A DNA stretch of 18,584 nucleotides from Site-B1 sp963722665 (lineage in GTDB: Bacteria > Bacteroidota > Bacteroidia > Flavobacteriales > Flavobacteriaceae): NCBI GenBank assembly GCA_963722665.1, contig CAVRNW010000014.1, forward strand, positions 1-18,584, in the 5' to 3' direction. The position numbers and the translations under genes were made by a program. Of the stretch, positions 1 to 8,399 are shown piece by piece. The notes under the pieces were generated by a model that had not been told where the DNA came from, ran no database searches, and worked only from the letters and a program-made list of their open reading frames with translations. Position 1 is the first letter of the stretch, and the number at the start of each line of letters is the position of its first letter.

Positions 1-281
1 TGGTGCCATAGATTTATCCATACACCGAAATGCATTTCGCTTATCGCATTATTATTTTTATTATCAACTTCTATATGTTTTTGAAGAGGATCGCCTGTGA
101 ATCTGGTTTTTAAAAATAAACTGGATTCCCAGAAATCTGTCAGGTGGTTTATATGTGCGTCCCAGTCAGAAATTTTTCCATTAAAAAAAGGTCCTAATAC
201 CTTATCCTTTTTAACTTTTTCATAAAAAGAAGATACCAATAAATGGATATCTGACCTTGTTTTGATATCGTTTTTTTTCAT
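1..281 (-). CDS. Group III truncated haemoglobin, 5' part only
   Basis: The first 93 codons of a minus-strand gene are open from ATG (281-279) to the window edge. The translation begins MKKNDIKTRSDIHLLVSSFY and continues with a GPFFNGKISDWDAHINHL segment, DFWESSLF, and a later MHFGVWINLWH. This pattern (an N-terminal helix with VxxFYxKVxxD, then W..H...DFW, then H(F)xxWxxLW) is that of group III truncated globins, small haem proteins that bind O2 or NO; the MHF histidine is the likely proximal haem ligand. Flavobacterial members are about 130 residues, so roughly a quarter is missing. The gene is divergent from the operon starting at 400 across a 118-base gap. A TAAATTTG word (minus strand, 295-288) lies only 6 bases before the ATG. 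Family assignment is by recognition of the sequence; the physiological role is inferred. Confidence 0.82.
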   Translation of the reverse strand, partial: MKKNDIKTRSDIHLLVSSFYEKVKKDKVLGPFFNGKISDWDAHINHLTDFWESSLFLKTRFTGDPLQKHIEVDNKNNNAISEMHFGVWINLWH

Positions 282-399
282 AGCTCACAAATTTAACATA
301 ACAATTTATTAATTCTTGAAATTTGCTTTAATTAAATCCAAATGAAAAACAATTTATGAAACCTATTTTATAAATGGTAATTCTTAGTATTTTAGCAAC

Positions 400-1164
400 A
401 TGATCTCCGTAATTATTTTAGGTGCCGGCAATGTAGCCTTTCATTTATATAAAGCTTTTAAAACAGCCGATGATATAGAAATTAAACAATGGTATAACAG
501 GAATTTAGAATCTATCGAACAATTTAAACAAGAAGTGGAGGTCACAAATGATCTGAAGAATCTTCAAAAAGCCGATATCTATATACTTGCTGTTAGTGAT
601 GATGCCATTCATGATCTTTCAGCTAAACTGCCATTTAGCAGTAGATTTGTAGTTCACACATCTGGCGCTATGACATTACATCAGCTGGATAAAAAAAATG
701 ATCGTGGTGTATTTTATCCTTTACAAACCTTCAGCAAAGATGTGGAAATTGACTTTTCAAAAGTCCCATTTTGTTTGGAAGTTGAAAACAAAGCAAATTT
801 TGATGTTTTAAAAAAGTTGTGTGAAGGTATTGAAAGTCCATTCTATAAAGTAAACGGCGAGCAACGCAGTTCCTTGCATTTGGCAGCGGTTTTTGTGAAC
901 AATTTTGTAAATCAATTATATAGGATTGCGCATGAAATAACAGAATCAACCAGTGTTGATTTTAATATCTTAAAACCCTTAATAAATGAAACTGCAAAGA
1001 AAATAGAGACTTTATCCCCGTACAGAGCACAAACAGGTCCTGCCCTGCGCCATGATAAAAAAACAATTAAAAAGCATCTCAAACTTTTACAAAACAAACA
1101 ACATAAAGAAATATATGAATTGTTAACAAAAGTAATCCAAAAGACCCATGACCAAAAATTATAA
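400..1164 (+). CDS. Rossmann-fold DUF2520 protein (ProC/KARI-like)
   Basis: This is a 254-residue soluble protein. The N-terminal NAD(P)-binding Rossmann fold has its glycine-rich loop at residues 8-13 (GAGNVA), followed by the DIYILAVSDDAI and VVHTSGAM segments usual for the pyrroline-5-carboxylate reductase / ketol-acid reductoisomerase-like superfamily. The all-helical C-terminal half, with LHLAAVFVNNFVNQLY, is characteristic of the DUF2520 domain. It is an uncharacterised but widely conserved oxidoreductase-like family; no substrate is established. It is the first gene of a plus-strand operon, and its 3' end overlaps the next gene by 17 bases, implying translational coupling to the HAD phosphatase. 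The start is the first ATG after the divergent intergenic gap. The length is normal for the family and nothing is missing. Confidence 0.85.
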   Translation: MISVIILGAGNVAFHLYKAFKTADDIEIKQWYNRNLESIEQFKQEVEVTNDLKNLQKADIYILAVSDDAIHDLSAKLPFSSRFVVHTSGAMTLHQLDKKNDRGVFYPLQTFSKDVEIDFSKVPFCLEVENKANFDVLKKLCEGIESPFYKVNGEQRSSLHLAAVFVNNFVNQLYRIAHEITESTSVDFNILKPLINETAKKIETLSPYRAQTGPALRHDKKTIKKHLKLLQNKQHKEIYELLTKVIQKTHDQKL

Positions 1165-1669
1165 AGAATATTTAAGTGATATAAGCACCTTTATTTTTGA
1201 TGTAGATGGTGTGTTGGCTGAAGACCAATTGCTTGTTTTGAGTTCAGGAGATATGATGAGAGTCATGAACAGCAAGGATGGAATGGCTATAAAGATTGCC
1301 ATAAATCAAGGTTTTAACATAGCCATTATCTCAGGAGGCACTAACGAGGGTGTTAGAATTCGTCTGGAAAGACTTGGTGTTAAAGATATCTATCTTGGAG
1401 TATCAGATAAGGTTGAGATCTTTAAAAAGTATAAAGCATCAAAAAACCTAAGTTCTGACAATATACTGTATATGGGAGATGATCTGACTGATTACAAGCT
1501 TATGAATTTAGTTGGACTTCCATGTGCGCCGCAAGACGCTGTACCCGAAATTAAAACTATTTCCAAATATGTTTCTCATAAAGCAGGTGGCAAAGGATGC
1601 GCTAGAGATGTTATTGAACAAGTATTAAAAGTTCAGGGAAAATGGATAATAAATTTTGATGCTAAATAG
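1148..1669 (+). CDS. KdsC-like HAD-family phosphatase
   Basis: This is a 173-residue HAD hydrolase of the cap-less C0 type to which 3-deoxy-D-manno-octulosonate 8-phosphate phosphatase (KdsC) belongs. Motif I is FDVDGVL, with nucleophile D18 and acid D20. Motif II lies in IAIISGG, and motif IV is MGDDLTDYKLM. The C-terminal stretch GGKGCARDVIEQVLKVQGKW resembles the tail that closes the active site in KdsC tetramers. Known KdsC enzymes release phosphate from KDO-8-P in lipopolysaccharide core synthesis. After motif I this protein reads AEDQ rather than the common TDG, so activity on KDO-8-P is likely but not certain. The start codon lies inside the DUF2520 gene in another frame, a coupled arrangement. 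Length and motifs are complete. Confidence 0.82.
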   Translation: MTKNYKEYLSDISTFIFDVDGVLAEDQLLVLSSGDMMRVMNSKDGMAIKIAINQGFNIAIISGGTNEGVRIRLERLGVKDIYLGVSDKVEIFKKYKASKNLSSDNILYMGDDLTDYKLMNLVGLPCAPQDAVPEIKTISKYVSHKAGGKGCARDVIEQVLKVQGKWIINFDAK

Positions 1670-1714
1670 GTTAAAATTAATTAACTTTAATAATGCTTGT
1701 AATAGCATTTCTAT

Positions 1715-2626
1715 ATGGAATCATTTAAATTTATTAAAGATTGGATCGTTGAAAACCCATTGGCTTTTAATATTATAAGATATATATGTATTGTCGTATT
1801 TATCCTGATAATAATCCAGCTATTAAGAAGAATTTTAAAAAAGACCTTACCTGAAACTTCTGTTCGATACAATACCCAAAAAGGTATAGAATTCTTTGGA
1901 TATTTAATACTAATCATACTTTCAATTTCATACTTCACGGGTAACATCAAGGATTTCACTCTTTTAATTGGTTTATTTTCTGCGGGAATCGCATTTACTT
2001 TGCAGGAATTGATCTTAAGTATTGCCGGCTCAATCTATATTTTTGTGCTCAAAGTCTACAAACCAGGAGATAGAATTGAAATAAATGGAATTAAAGGAGA
2101 TGTCATTGATGTGGATAGCGTTTATACTACTATGATGGAAATTGGACAATGGGTAAGCAGTGATAATTATTCTGGAAGAATTGTAAAATTAAGTAACGCC
2201 TTTGTTTTTAAAGGTCCAATCTATAACTATTCTAAGGATTTTCCGTTTATCTGGGATGAATTCAACTTACCCATCCATTATGAATCCGACGTGGAACTTA
2301 CCAAATCATTAATTATCAAAATAGCTTCAGAAACACTGTCAGAGTACACATCAGATTCAAAAGCTAAATGGCAACACGTGGTGGATAAATATTATATTGA
2401 AGATGCTGTCGTAGATCCTTCCTTATCAGTAAAGCTAACTGACAATTGGATAGAATTTAATTTAAGGTATATAGTAGATTATAAAAAAAGACGGATTACA
2501 AAAAATATCCTCAGTCAGCTTATATACGAAGAAATTAAAAAGCATAAGGACAAAATTGTTTTGGCATCAACAACCATAGAAGTCATCAAGATACCTGAAA
2601 TTAAAATCCAAGCTAAAAACAAGTAG
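1715..2626 (+). CDS. MscS-family mechanosensitive ion channel (full length)
   Basis: This is a 303-residue membrane protein. Hydrophobic helices lie at about residues 20-38, 60-76 and 80-112. The last is the pore-lining helix, with small residues (GLFSAGIAFTL, SIAGSIYIF), and is followed by the MscS beta-domain signature YKPGDRIEINGIKGDVIDVD. The remainder (about 130-300) fits the cytoplasmic alpha/beta domain, ending in a lysine-rich tail. Family members open on membrane tension and relieve hypo-osmotic stress. It lies 45 bases after the HAD gene and 29 before the prenyltransferase gene, in the same operon. A second, much shorter MscS paralogue is encoded three genes downstream. The ATG at 1715 starts just before an amphipathic segment and the first membrane helix. 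Confidence 0.88.
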   Translation: MESFKFIKDWIVENPLAFNIIRYICIVVFILIIIQLLRRILKKTLPETSVRYNTQKGIEFFGYLILIILSISYFTGNIKDFTLLIGLFSAGIAFTLQELILSIAGSIYIFVLKVYKPGDRIEINGIKGDVIDVDSVYTTMMEIGQWVSSDNYSGRIVKLSNAFVFKGPIYNYSKDFPFIWDEFNLPIHYESDVELTKSLIIKIASETLSEYTSDSKAKWQHVVDKYYIEDAVVDPSLSVKLTDNWIEFNLRYIVDYKKRRITKNILSQLIYEEIKKHKDKIVLASTTIEVIKIPEIKIQAKNK

Positions 2627-2655
2627 TTTCATTAAATGATCTGCACTTTCTAAAA

Positions 2656-3570
2656 ATGATAAACATATTAAACCTCATCAGGTGGAAAAATTTATTGATC
2701 ATTGCTTTGGTTCAAATACTCATCAAATACGCTCTGTTTTTGCCTTTTGGCGTGGAAATAACTTTAAATTGGTTTGGTTTTTCCCTGTTGGTATTATCTA
2801 CAATTTTTATTGCTGCGGCAGGATATATTATTAATGATATTTATGATGTGGAAACCGATCTGGTCAACAGGCCGGAAAAGGTCATTGTAGGGCGATCAGT
2901 GACAGAAAAAAAGGCTAATAACCTGTTTCTGTTATTTAATTTTACTGGTGTTTTAATAGGCTTTTACCTTTCCCATTTAGTTGGAAAAAGCAGTTTTTTT
3001 GCTTTGTTTGTAGTTATTTCTGCCTTATTATACATTTATGCTAGTTATTTAAAAAGTACGATCCTGATTGGAAATATAGTCGTATCCATTCTTGTTAGTT
3101 TAAGCCTTATAATTGTAGGAATTTTTGAGTTAATACCTGTTATTAATGACCACAACCAAACGGGTCAGATTACTATGTTAAAAGTTTTGTTAGACTATGC
3201 TATGTTTGCATTCATTATAAATCTAATTAGGGAAATGATAAAGGATATAGAGGATGTTGATGGCGACTATAAATCTGAAATGAAAACCTTACCAATACTT
3301 ATTGGCAGAGAAAGAACGAGAAATATAATATTTGTCATTTCCTTGTTACCTGTTTTGGGGCTAATCTACTATTTAGCCAATTACTTATATAAACACACAA
3401 TTCTAGTCATATATTTTTTACTTCTGGTTGCCGGTCCATTAATTTTTGTTTCGATCAAAATATTTCAAGCCGAATCGAAAAAAGACTACAAATTGATAAG
3501 CAATTTGCTCAAACTTATTATGCTGCTGGGAATGATGTCAATGCTTTTATATCCTATAATTTTAAATTGA
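2656..3570 (+). CDS. UbiA-family prenyltransferase (probable geranylgeranylglycerol-phosphate geranylgeranyltransferase)
   Basis: This is a 304-residue polytopic membrane protein with about eight or nine hydrophobic helices. The first Asp-rich motif is NDIYDVETD (N60, D61, D64, D68); the second is KDIEDVDGD (D197, D200, D204). These bind Mg-diphosphate in UbiA aromatic and lipid prenyltransferases. The NDIYDVETDLVNRPEK segment and the genomic setting beside Maf are typical of flavobacterial proteins annotated as geranylgeranylglycerol-phosphate geranylgeranyltransferase, which in archaea adds the second isoprenoid chain to sn-glycerol-1-phosphate ether lipids. That specific substrate is inferred from the subfamily; a quinone or other prenyl acceptor cannot be excluded. 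The stop codon shares its last base with the next gene's ATG (TGATG), implying translational coupling. Confidence 0.83.
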   Translation: MINILNLIRWKNLLIIALVQILIKYALFLPFGVEITLNWFGFSLLVLSTIFIAAAGYIINDIYDVETDLVNRPEKVIVGRSVTEKKANNLFLLFNFTGVLIGFYLSHLVGKSSFFALFVVISALLYIYASYLKSTILIGNIVVSILVSLSLIIVGIFELIPVINDHNQTGQITMLKVLLDYAMFAFIINLIREMIKDIEDVDGDYKSEMKTLPILIGRERTRNIIFVISLLPVLGLIYYLANYLYKHTILVIYFLLLVAGPLIFVSIKIFQAESKKDYKLISNLLKLIMLLGMMSMLLYPIILN

Positions 3571-4157
3571 TGCTGAATCAAAAACTAAAAAAATACAATA
3601 TCATTCTAGCCTCGGGATCCCCACGAAGGCAAGAATTCTTCAAAGATTTGGAAATTGACTTTGAAATTAGGTTAAAACCCGTAAAGGAAGATTATCCTGA
3701 CCATTTAAAACATGGCGACATTAGTGATTATCTGGCACAATTAAAATCACAACCTTTTGAAAAGGAATTAAAGGAAAATGACATCCTTATAACCAGCGAC
3801 ACCATTGTCTGGCACAATGATATGGCATTAGGAAAACCAATTGATGAAAAAGATGCTTTTAATATGATTAAATCCATGAGCGGTCAAACACATGAGGTCA
3901 TTACTTCAGTCTGTTTCACGACCACTAAGGCTCAAAAAACAGTTAATTGTTTAACGAAAGTTACTTTTAAAGAATTTACAGACGACGAAATTTGGTACTA
4001 TGTTAAAAATTTTAGCCCCCTGGATAAAGCAGGTGCTTACGGAATTCAGGAATGGATAGGACAAATTGGTGTTGCAAAAATTGAAGGTTCTTATTTCAAT
4101 GTTATGGGATTACCAGTACATTTGGTTTATGAAACTTTAAGCAACTTAAATAAATAA
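3570..4157 (+). CDS. maf: Maf-family nucleoside triphosphate pyrophosphatase
   Basis: This is a 195-residue cytosolic enzyme of the Maf/HAM1 fold that hydrolyses non-canonical or selected NTPs to the NMP and pyrophosphate. The signature ASGSPRR (residues 14-20) is present, as is ITSDTIVW with catalytic-type D77 and the GKP segment. The motifs DKAGAYGIQ and IEGSYFNVMGLP place it nearer the YhdE (dTTP/UTP) subfamily than YceF (m7GTP). The ATG at 3570 is preferred over the in-frame TTG one codon earlier, because it overlaps the preceding stop in a TGATG coupling site. The next gene follows after 7 bases. Length and all key motifs are normal. The dTTP/UTP specificity is family-level inference. 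Confidence 0.9.
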   Translation: MLNQKLKKYNIILASGSPRRQEFFKDLEIDFEIRLKPVKEDYPDHLKHGDISDYLAQLKSQPFEKELKENDILITSDTIVWHNDMALGKPIDEKDAFNMIKSMSGQTHEVITSVCFTTTKAQKTVNCLTKVTFKEFTDDEIWYYVKNFSPLDKAGAYGIQEWIGQIGVAKIEGSYFNVMGLPVHLVYETLSNLNK

Positions 4158-4164
4158 TTAAAAT

Positions 4165-4701
4165 ATGAATGACTTATTCAATACCTATAAATCAGAATTA
4201 ATTTATACGGCCATTCTAATAATTATTCTTTTGATTTTTAGATTTGTTCTGCAGATTATAATTAAAAAAATAGGAAGAAAAAGTGGTATTAATGAGGCAC
4301 GGACCAATCTTATTATAAGATATGCCACAGTCACTTTGTTTTTAATTGCAACACTTATAGAATCTTTTATTCTTGGTGCAGAGCCAAAAGAATTAGCCTT
4401 GGTTTTTTCCTCCGTTTTTGCTGTCATAGGAATTGGTTTATTTGCTATTTGGTCAATACTCAGTAATATTACTTCAGGAGTTATTATGTTCTTTGCTTTT
4501 CCTTATAAAGTAGGCGATAAAATTCAGATCCATGATAAGGATTTTCCTGTGATTGCGATTATTGAGGATATTACAGCTTTCCAAATTCTTTTAAGGGTAG
4601 ACAATGGAGATCTGGTTACCTATCCCAACAACTTGATCTTGCAAAAAGCGGTTACCTTAATTAAAAAAGATGCCATTGACGATGGCACAGATGCTGTTTA
4701 A
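4165..4701 (+). CDS. Short MscS-like mechanosensitive channel
   Basis: This is a 178-residue protein with membrane helices at about 13-34, 48-65 and 74-111. The third is the glycine- and alanine-containing pore helix of MscS (VFAVIGIGLFAIWSILSNITSGVIMF), followed by the beta-domain signature FPYKVGDKIQIHDKDFPV and the VTYPNNL motif. The C-terminal alpha/beta vestibule domain of full-length MscS is absent; the protein stops about 20 residues after the beta domain. Short forms of this kind occur in Bacteroidota, so this looks like a natural minimal architecture rather than a truncation: the frame is clean and the stop is followed 21 bases later by corA. Tension gating is expected from the family but not shown. 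Confidence 0.8.
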   Translation: MNDLFNTYKSELIYTAILIIILLIFRFVLQIIIKKIGRKSGINEARTNLIIRYATVTLFLIATLIESFILGAEPKELALVFSSVFAVIGIGLFAIWSILSNITSGVIMFFAFPYKVGDKIQIHDKDFPVIAIIEDITAFQILLRVDNGDLVTYPNNLILQKAVTLIKKDAIDDGTDAV

Positions 4702-4722
4702 AAACTTTTGTATATTTAAATT

Positions 4723-5787
4723 ATGGGAAAAAGAAAGAAATCAAAGCATCATAAAAAAATTGGTCAGTCGCCAGGAACCCTGATCTATACCGGTGAAAAG
4801 TCTCATAAATTTTTTATAGAATCCTTTGATTACAACCTAAACCATCTCGAGGAAAAGATAATTAAAGATGTTGAAGAGGTATTCAAATATAAATCTACTG
4901 ATTCGGTTACATGGGTAAATTTCAATGGGCTTAGCCATGTAGAAGAGATAGAAAAAATTGGGAAACATTATGATCTTCATCCCCTCATTTTAGAAGATAT
5001 CGTAAATATTTCAAGTAGACCAAAAATTGATGAATATGAAAACTACATTTTTGTGGTGCTTAAAATGCTTTACTATGACAACAGGGAGGAGGTCATTTCT
5101 GAACAGGTAAGCTTCGTCCTTGGTGAAAATTTTGTATTAACATTCCAGGAAGCAGAAGGAGATGTATTTGATAGCGTAAGGGAAAGACTAAGAACAGCAA
5201 AAGGCAGAATAAGAGGGTTGGGTTCTGATTATTTGTTGTATGCTCTTATTGATTCGGTGACCGATCATTATTTTACTATTATTGAGACCATGGGTAATAA
5301 AATAGAAGATCTTGAAGATAATTTATTTACCGGACTTAGTCAGAATGAAATAAGCCAGCAAATTCAGGAACTTAAACGAGAGGTGCTCAAAGTAAGGCGA
5401 GCCATTTTCCCTTTAAGAGAGATCATCAACAGGATTGAAAAAACAGATAACAAATTAATTTTAGATAAAACATTACATTACTATCGCGATGTTTATGATC
5501 ATATCATTCAGGTTTCTGAAAATATTGATATTTACAGAGAAATGATCTGGGGTCTTATGGATATGTACATGACCTCAATAAGCAACAGAATGAATGAGGT
5601 CATGAAAGTACTGACAATAATAGCTACCATTTTTATTCCCTTAACATTTATTGCAGGTATTTATGGAATGAATTTCGAATATATTCCCGAGTTAAAATAT
5701 AAATACAGCTATTTCATCTTATGGATAATAATGATCGTGATTTTTTTAGGAATGTTATGGTACTTCAAAAGAAAAAAGTGGCTTTGA
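4723..5787 (+). CDS. corA: CorA-family magnesium/cobalt transport protein
   Basis: This is a 354-residue member of the CorA/MIT divalent cation channel family. It has a large N-terminal cytoplasmic domain, a long coiled stalk helix (about residues 180-300), and two C-terminal membrane helices. The first membrane helix ends in the diagnostic GMN selectivity motif (YGMNFEY, G315-N317). The C-terminus is a short basic tail (KRKKWL) on the cytoplasmic side. The protein would form a pentamer importing Mg2+ (or Co2+/Ni2+) down the membrane potential. The very basic N-terminus (MGKRKKSKHHKK) is a common variation. It is the last gene of the operon, with a strong terminator 25 bases downstream. Confidence is high because the GMN motif and topology are both present. 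Confidence 0.93.
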   Translation: MGKRKKSKHHKKIGQSPGTLIYTGEKSHKFFIESFDYNLNHLEEKIIKDVEEVFKYKSTDSVTWVNFNGLSHVEEIEKIGKHYDLHPLILEDIVNISSRPKIDEYENYIFVVLKMLYYDNREEVISEQVSFVLGENFVLTFQEAEGDVFDSVRERLRTAKGRIRGLGSDYLLYALIDSVTDHYFTIIETMGNKIEDLEDNLFTGLSQNEISQQIQELKREVLKVRRAIFPLREIINRIEKTDNKLILDKTLHYYRDVYDHIIQVSENIDIYREMIWGLMDMYMTSISNRMNEVMKVLTIIATIFIPLTFIAGIYGMNFEYIPELKYKYSYFILWIIMIVIFLGMLWYFKRKKWL

Positions 5788-5812
5788 CAAGACATTTCGT
5801 TAAAATAACATT

Positions 5813-5844
5813 AAAACCAGCATTTTCGCTGGTTTTTATTTTTA
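5813..5844 (+). terminator. Rho-independent terminator of the DUF2520-corA operon
   Basis: A perfect 9-bp stem, AAAACCAGC (5813-5821) with GCTGGTTTT (5828-5836), encloses a 6-base loop. It continues into TATTTTT, giving a T-rich tract. It lies 25 bases after the corA stop and before the next plus-strand gene. Confidence 0.85.
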
Positions 5845-5850
5845 TATTTG
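5843..5850 (+). promoter_or_regulatory. Candidate Bacteroidota -7 promoter box for the PIG-L gene
   Basis: TATATTTG matches the Bacteroidota -7 consensus TAnnTTTG. It lies directly after the terminator and 23 bases before the PIG-L start codon, which would give a leader of roughly 15-18 bases. No good TTTG is present 19 bases upstream, so the -33 half is weak. The site is plausible because the preceding terminator requires a new promoter here. Confidence 0.42.
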
Positions 5851-5873
5851 GCTCTTAAGCTATCTAAACTAAA

Positions 5874-8399
5874 ATGCGTAAACTAATAATTCTTTTACTT
5901 GTCTTTCTTAATATTTCTGCGATTTCCTTTGCTCAAAAACCCAATAAATTAAATTCTGCAGAAATTTACGAATCTATAAAAAAGTTAAACTTTCTAGGAT
6001 CTGTTCTTTACATTGCAGCGCATCCTGATGATGAGAACACAAGATTGATCTCTTATATGTCCAATCAATTAAAAGCTCGTACGGCATACTTATCTATTAC
6101 ACGTGGTGATGGTGGTCAAAATCTTATTGGTCCGGAAATTACAGAACTATTAGGTGTCATTCGAACTCAGGAATTATTAACCGCCAGAAAGATCGATGGG
6201 GGCGAACAAATGTTCACGAGAGCAATCGATTTTGGCTATTCAAAACATCCTGATGAAACTCTTAAAATATGGGATAAGGACAAAGTATTAAGTGATGTGG
6301 TTTTAGCAATCAGGAAATTTAAACCTGACATCATAATAAACAGATTTAATCACAGGACTCCCGGAAGTACTCATGGTCACCATACCAGTTCTGCCATGTT
6401 AAGCATAGAAGCTTTTGATCTTGTAAATGATAAAACCAAATATTCGGAGCATTTAAAAATTACGAATACCTGGCAACCAAGTCGTATGTTTTTCAATACA
6501 TCTTGGTGGTTTTACGGGAGTCAGGAGAATTTTGATAAAGCAGATAAAACTAATTTATTATCCTTAGATGTAGGGGCCTTCTATCCTACTCTGGGTTTAA
6601 GCAATACTGAAATTGCGTCATTGAGCCGCAGCCAGCACAAATCACAAGGATTCGGAAATACTGGTACTCGTGGTGAGACATTGGAATATATCGAATTGAT
6701 AAAGGGCAATTTACCTCAAGATAAGTCCAATATTTTTGAAGGCATAGACACAAGCTGGAATCGTGTAAAAGGAGGAAATGAAATAGGGGACATTTTAATA
6801 AAGGTCCAGGATGAATTCGATTTTTCTCATCCTTCAGCATCAATTCCAAACTTGGTAAAAGCTTACCGTTTAATTCAGAATTTGAAAGATGATCACTGGA
6901 AAACAACCAAATCAAAAGAGATAAAAAACATAATTGCTGCCTGCGCAGGTTTATATCTTGAAGCGGTTTCAGAAACCAATCATGCTACTGTTAAGGACAA
7001 GGTAAAACTATCAATTGAAATCATAAACAGAAGTGATCAGCCTATTCAATTGGAAAGTATTATTAATCCCAATGAAGTTTATATAAATAAGAATATTCCC
7101 TTACTAAAGAACGTCGATTATAAGTTTGAGGAATCCATGGCTTTTAATTCAAAACAGCCTCTTACTTCTGCCTACTGGCTAAATAAAATCGGCACTTTGG
7201 GCATGTATGAAGTTGAAAATATAAGTGATATTGGTAAACCCGTAAAAGAAAAGGATATAAACGTTACGTTTAATTTAATTATTGAAAACACAAAGATTCC
7301 CTTTATTACAGAAGTTGTTTATAAAATGAATGATCCGGTAAAAGGGGAAGTTTATAAACCGTTCGAAATCATTCCGGAAGTCTCTGTGAAAATTGATGAA
7401 AAGGTTATCATATTTGAAACCGATCAGCAGAAAGAAATTCCTGTAACTGTTAAAGCAGGGAGAAATGACATCGAAGGTTATATTACTTTATGTTCTCCAA
7501 ACGATTGGAATGTCTATCCGGAGAAACAAAAAATTTCACTATCTAATAAAGGGGAAGCGCAAGTGCTGGTATTTACAGTCATTCCTCCAAAAAATCAGAG
7601 TGAAGGACTAATCTCTCCTATTGTATACGTTGACGAAATTGATTACTCTAAAGAACTCATCGAAATAGATTATGATCATATTCCTTATCAAACCGTTTTA
7701 TTACCCAGTGAGAGCAAAGTGGTTCGGCTGGACCTAAAAAAAACAGGTGAAAATATTGGTTATATTGAAGGCGCCGGCGATACAGTTCCTGCCAGTTTAC
7801 AACAAATTGGGTATAATGTGGTCACCATTAAACCCGAAGATATAAGTCCTGAAAACCTTCAACGTTTTGATGCTATAGTTGTAGGGATTCGTGCTTACAA
7901 TACGGTTGATGAACTTAAATTCAAGCAAAAATATTTATTTGACTATGTAAAAAACGGAGGGAATTTAATTGTTCAATACAATACAAATTTCAGATTAAAA
8001 GTTGATGAATTAGCCCCATACGACCTGGAATTATCCCGGGATCGCGTAACGGATGAAAATGCCGAGGTCAGAATTTTAGATCCCGAACATCCTGTATTGA
8101 ATTTTCCTAATAAGATCACTTCTAAGGATTTTGAAGGTTGGGTTCAGGAACGCGGATTATACTTCCCCGATAAATGGGCTGATGAATTTAAACCTGTACT
8201 TTCAATAAATGATCTTGATGAAACACCCAAAGACGGTAGTTTGTTAATATCTCAATATGGAAAAGGTTATTATATTTATACAGGGTTAAGCTTTTTTAGG
8301 GAATTCCCTGCAGGCGTATCCGGAGCTTATAGATTATTTGCAAACATGTTATCTATTGGAAATGAAGATTTTAAAGTTAAGGCCAAAATCAAAAATTGA
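5874..8399 (+). CDS. Secreted PIG-L/LmbE-family deacetylase with C-terminal GATase-like domain
   Basis: This 841-residue protein has a signal peptide (hydrophobic residues 4-18, likely cut after SFA, residue 20). The N-terminal PIG-L/LmbE domain carries the zinc motif AHPDDE (H50, D52, D53) and the second metal/catalytic motif HGHH (H167-H170). This family removes N-acyl groups from GlcNAc-type sugars and related conjugates. A middle beta-sandwich region (about 370-600) with NEW3-like character precedes a C-terminal domain (about 627-830: EGAGDTVPASLQQIGYNV, FDAIVVGIRAYN, GGNLIVQYN) resembling class I glutamine amidotransferase/ThuA folds. This three-part architecture is common in Bacteroidota. 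It heads a plus-strand set with a sodium:solute symporter and a Gfo/Idh oxidoreductase, suggesting it acts in the periplasm on a sugar derivative that is then imported. The substrate is not identifiable from sequence. Confidence 0.88.
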   Translation: MRKLIILLLVFLNISAISFAQKPNKLNSAEIYESIKKLNFLGSVLYIAAHPDDENTRLISYMSNQLKARTAYLSITRGDGGQNLIGPEITELLGVIRTQELLTARKIDGGEQMFTRAIDFGYSKHPDETLKIWDKDKVLSDVVLAIRKFKPDIIINRFNHRTPGSTHGHHTSSAMLSIEAFDLVNDKTKYSEHLKITNTWQPSRMFFNTSWWFYGSQENFDKADKTNLLSLDVGAFYPTLGLSNTEIASLSRSQHKSQGFGNTGTRGETLEYIELIKGNLPQDKSNIFEGIDTSWNRVKGGNEIGDILIKVQDEFDFSHPSASIPNLVKAYRLIQNLKDDHWKTTKSKEIKNIIAACAGLYLEAVSETNHATVKDKVKLSIEIINRSDQPIQLESIINPNEVYINKNIPLLKNVDYKFEESMAFNSKQPLTSAYWLNKIGTLGMYEVENISDIGKPVKEKDINVTFNLIIENTKIPFITEVVYKMNDPVKGEVYKPFEIIPEVSVKIDEKVIIFETDQQKEIPVTVKAGRNDIEGYITLCSPNDWNVYPEKQKISLSNKGEAQVLVFTVIPPKNQSEGLISPIVYVDEIDYSKELIEIDYDHIPYQTVLLPSESKVVRLDLKKTGENIGYIEGAGDTVPASLQQIGYNVVTIKPEDISPENLQRFDAIVVGIRAYNTVDELKFKQKYLFDYVKNGGNLIVQYNTNFRLKVDELAPYDLELSRDRVTDENAEVRILDPEHPVLNFPNKITSKDFEGWVQERGLYFPDKWADEFKPVLSINDLDETPKDGSLLISQYGKGYYIYTGLSFFREFPAGVSGAYRLFANMLSIGNEDFKVKAKIKN

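Noticed and set aside
288..295. TAAATTTG (minus strand) as a promoter -7 box for the truncated haemoglobin gene
   Set aside because: It would start transcription at the ATG itself, and no TTTG lies about 19 bases upstream, so a leaderless promoter is not supported.
731..1097. Open frames on the minus strand inside the DUF2520 gene
   Set aside because: They lie opposite a well-supported gene, lack any recognisable motif and have no start context; they are antisense shadows.
6586..6915. 109-codon minus-strand frame inside the PIG-L gene
   Set aside because: It is antisense to a conserved domain, low in plausibility and without homology signals.
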